Positions 54,254-56,204 of a DNA stretch of 56,204 bases are shown one piece after another. This DNA comes from an uncultured Alphaproteobacteria bacterium (GTDB taxonomy: Bacteria; Pseudomonadota; Alphaproteobacteria; Rhodobacterales; Rhodobacteraceae), in contig CACIIZ010000004.1 of NCBI GenBank assembly GCA_902586855.1, positions 1-56,204 on the forward strand. Reading direction: 5' to 3'. The notes under the pieces were generated by a model, which saw only the letters and a list, made by a program, of their open reading frames with translations, had not been told where the DNA came from and did no database searches. A program made the position numbers and the translations under genes. The stretch's first letter is position 1; each line of letters opens with the position of its first letter.

Positions 54254-54916
54254 ATGAGATTTGACATAAGTTATATTTTTGATGCTTTACCAAGGCTAAT
54301 GGAAGGCGCATCAATCACTATACAAGTAGCAATTTTAGGCTTTTGTTTCAGTGTTGTTTTAGCTACTTCTATAACTATTGCTCGAACCTCCTTTAATTCA
54401 AGAATTTTTAATGGATTTATAGCCTTTTATATTAGTTTTATAAGGGGAACACCTCTTTTGGTTCAAATCTTCTTGATTTATTATGTTTTGCCAGTTTTTG
54501 GATTAAATTTAGCACCATTCCCCGCTGGAATTTTAGCTATAACTTTAAATAGTGCGGCGTTTGTTACAGAAATTTTACGAGGTGGTTTAGCTTCAGTGCC
54601 AAAAGGGCAGTTTGAAGCAGCCAAATCTTTAGGAATATCAGGGTATGCGCTTTGGCGAAAAATAATTCTTCCCCAAACATTCATTACCTCCATTCCACCA
54701 TTAGTAAATGAATTTACTATGGTCCTTAAAGCTACAGCTTTATTATCGGTAATAACAGTAGTTGAGTTGATGCGTGTTTCACAACAAATTTATAGTGCGA
54801 ATTATCATCCAGTTGAGATTCTAAGTGCCACTTTTGTTATTTATTTTTTGATGTGTTTTGTCGTAAGTCGCAGTTCAGTCTATTTGGAACAGAAATTTAA
54901 AGTAAAAAGGGCTTAA
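54254..54916 (+). CDS. Polar amino acid ABC transporter permease (first)
   Basis: Inner-membrane subunit of 220 residues with about five hydrophobic segments. The HisMQ-type start LMEGASITIQVAILGFCFSV, the FIRGTPLLVQIFLIYYVLPV motif and the EAA loop EAAKSLGISGYALWRKIILPQ (contact site for the ATPase) are present. It begins 69 bases after the binding protein, past the hairpin, and eight bases before the second permease. Confidence 0.94.
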   Translation: MRFDISYIFDALPRLMEGASITIQVAILGFCFSVVLATSITIARTSFNSRIFNGFIAFYISFIRGTPLLVQIFLIYYVLPVFGLNLAPFPAGILAITLNSAAFVTEILRGGLASVPKGQFEAAKSLGISGYALWRKIILPQTFITSIPPLVNEFTMVLKATALLSVITVVELMRVSQQIYSANYHPVEILSATFVIYFLMCFVVSRSSVYLEQKFKVKRA

Positions 54917-54924
54917 AAGTTAAA

Positions 54925-55632
54925 ATGCTAGAATACCAAATATTTTTTGATTATTTTCCAATGATTTTATTAGGTTTTTGGTTGACCTTAAAAATTGTTA
55001 TATGTGCTATTGCACTCGGTATACCATTAGGACTAATTTTAGCTCTCGGAAGGCGATCTAATTTTATACTGATAAGTTTCTTTGCTACTAGTTTTATAGA
55101 ATTGTTTCGAAATACTCCATTTATAATTCAAGTTTTTTTATTTTATTATGTCTTACCCTTTTATGGATTACGACTTCCGGCAGAGTATGTTGGCATTTTG
55201 GCTCTTGCAGCTTTTGGCAGCGCCTATTTTGCTGAAATCATAAGAGCAGGCATCGATGCTATACCTAAAGGTCAACTTGAAAGTGCAAGAGCAATTGGTA
55301 TGACAGATTGGCAATCTATGAAAAATATAATATTGCCCCAAACTTTATCAATCGTTTTACCGCCTTTAACTAATCAAACGTTAACTCTCATAAAGGAGTC
55401 GGCTATATTATCAACAATTACAGTTCATGAATTGACAATGACAGGTTTGATGGTTCAAGGAGAGACATTTAGACCTTTTGAAGTTTTCATAATGGTCGCA
55501 CTTCTTTACTGGGCTTTAAATGAAACAATTGCAACGATTATGAGAAGATTTGAAAAAAATATCAATAAGAGTAGAAAAACAGGGCCTACAAATTCTAGTG
55601 CAATTTTGAAACAAAGTGAAAATACAAGATGA
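54925..55632 (+). CDS. Polar amino acid ABC transporter permease (second)
   Basis: Paralogous permease of 235 residues. It repeats the family motifs: LGFWLTLKIVICAIALGIPLG, ELFRNTPFIIQVFLFYYVLP, and the EAA loop ESARAIGMTDWQSMKNIILPQ. About five membrane segments and a charged C-terminal tail. Forms a heterodimer with the previous gene product. Its stop overlaps the ATPase start by four bases (ATGA). Confidence 0.94.
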   Translation: MLEYQIFFDYFPMILLGFWLTLKIVICAIALGIPLGLILALGRRSNFILISFFATSFIELFRNTPFIIQVFLFYYVLPFYGLRLPAEYVGILALAAFGSAYFAEIIRAGIDAIPKGQLESARAIGMTDWQSMKNIILPQTLSIVLPPLTNQTLTLIKESAILSTITVHELTMTGLMVQGETFRPFEVFIMVALLYWALNETIATIMRRFEKNINKSRKTGPTNSSAILKQSENTR

Positions 55633-56204
55633 CACCAAATTTTCTAGAACTCAAAGGACTTCACAAAAAATTTGGTGAGATTACAGCATTAAATAATGTT
55701 TCTTTAAATGTATCAAAGGGAGAGGTAATATTCATTATTGGGCCAAGTGGTTGTGGGAAAAGTACCCTTTTGAGAACAGTAAATTGGCTTACTCCCCCAG
55801 ATAAAGGAGAGGTTTGGTTGGAAGGTAATATTGTTGGCTCTTTATCTTCCAAATTAACTATGAAACAATCAAAATTGTTGAATAGTTGCCGTGCAAGAAT
55901 GGGAATGGTCTTTCAACAGTTTAATGTTTGGCCTCATTTAAACGTTTTAGAAAATGTAGTCAGAGCTCAAATGGTAGTGGCCAAAAGAAATCAAGCTGAA
56001 GCTGAAGTCAAGGCTTTAAAGATTTTAGACGAAGTAGGATTATCTGACAAAATAGATGAATGGCCAGATCATATTTCTGGTGGGCAAAAGCAAAGATTGG
56101 CTATAGCCAGATCTTTAGCTATGGATCCTGTATTAATGCTACTTGATGAACCAACCTCTGCACTAGACCCTGAACTTATAGGGGAGGTTTTGTCAGTTTT
56201 AAGG
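55629..56204 (+). CDS. Polar amino acid ABC transporter ATP-binding protein (3' end outside window)
   Basis: The frame from ATG 55629 is open to the right edge of the window (192 codons). It starts MTPNFLELKGLHKKFGEITA. Walker A is GPSGCGKSTLL near residue 39, the Q-loop is in MVFQQFNVWPHLN, the signature is ISGGQKQRLAIARSLA and Walker B is VLMLLDEPTSALDPE. The remaining 50 or so residues, with the H-loop, lie beyond the window. This is the energising subunit of the importer encoded by the three preceding genes. Confidence 0.95.
   Translation, partial: MTPNFLELKGLHKKFGEITALNNVSLNVSKGEVIFIIGPSGCGKSTLLRTVNWLTPPDKGEVWLEGNIVGSLSSKLTMKQSKLLNSCRARMGMVFQQFNVWPHLNVLENVVRAQMVVAKRNQAEAEVKALKILDEVGLSDKIDEWPDHISGGQKQRLAIARSLAMDPVLMLLDEPTSALDPELIGEVLSVLR

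Noticed and set aside
1-56204. Prophage, integron, insertion sequence or CRISPR-Cas in the window
   Set aside because: No transposase, integrase, capsid, cas gene or regularly spaced repeat is seen in either strand.

Overview
This window reads as chromosomal DNA from an AT-rich, probably marine alphaproteobacterium. The reasons are an alphaproteobacterial-type tRNA-His (no G-1, A73, G1:U72), a 6S RNA with alphaproteobacterial sequence features just upstream of the 5-formyltetrahydrofolate cyclo-ligase gene, the order tolC - small charged protein - valS, an ALDH16-type aldehyde dehydrogenase in a deoxyribonucleoside cluster, and abundant TRAP and ABC uptake systems. I cannot assign a genus from sequence alone. 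Genes are densely packed, with many ATGA/GTGA/TTGA overlaps.

Layout. 1-11.9 kb: housekeeping genes (tolC, cut by the window edge; a small charged protein; valS; a hisC-like aminotransferase; a convergent class V aminotransferase; a dual-specificity-type phosphatase; an ABC exporter; ygfZ; an inositol monophosphatase; efp). 12.0-15.5 kb: a divergent sarcosine-oxidase alpha/gamma pair without the beta and delta genes. 15.5-21.5 kb: a class III aminotransferase, tRNA-His, 6S RNA, fau/ygfA, a YmdB-like phosphodiesterase, an SLC13-type transporter and yebC. 21.8-32.1 kb: a propionate/methylmalonyl-CoA block (pccB, an unknown 113-aa protein, pccA, methylmalonyl-CoA mutase, maeB, prpE). Together these would take propionate to succinyl-CoA and later from malate to pyruvate.

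32.1-39.1 kb: a deoxyribonucleoside salvage/catabolism block arranged divergently. deoC and the ALDH16 gene lie on the minus strand; cdd, deoA, deoB and upp lie on the plus strand. The set covers deamination, phosphorolysis, 1-to-5 phosphate transfer, aldol cleavage to glyceraldehyde 3-phosphate and acetaldehyde, aldehyde oxidation and uracil recovery. 39.2-42.9 kb: a small unknown protein, a non-coding stretch with a strong inverted repeat, a methyltransferase and a second ABC exporter.

42.9-48.8 kb is a zone of gene decay around an intact TRAP transporter. It holds a short-chain dehydrogenase wrecked by several frameshifts, an ORF broken by a stop, a frameshifted small membrane protein and a truncated sterol-desaturase-like fragment, plus a six-copy hexanucleotide repeat. 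49.1 kb to the end is an amino-acid island: a fold-type-II PLP enzyme, a ureohydrolase, a D-threonine aldolase/D-serine dehydratase-like enzyme, and a polar amino acid ABC importer whose ATPase runs off the window. I see no CRISPR array, transposase, integrase or prophage. The most unusual items are the orphan SoxA/SoxG pair with a perfect 30-bp palindrome inside soxA, the unknown protein inside the pcc operon, and the decay zone. I did not find a clearly new defence or mobile system.
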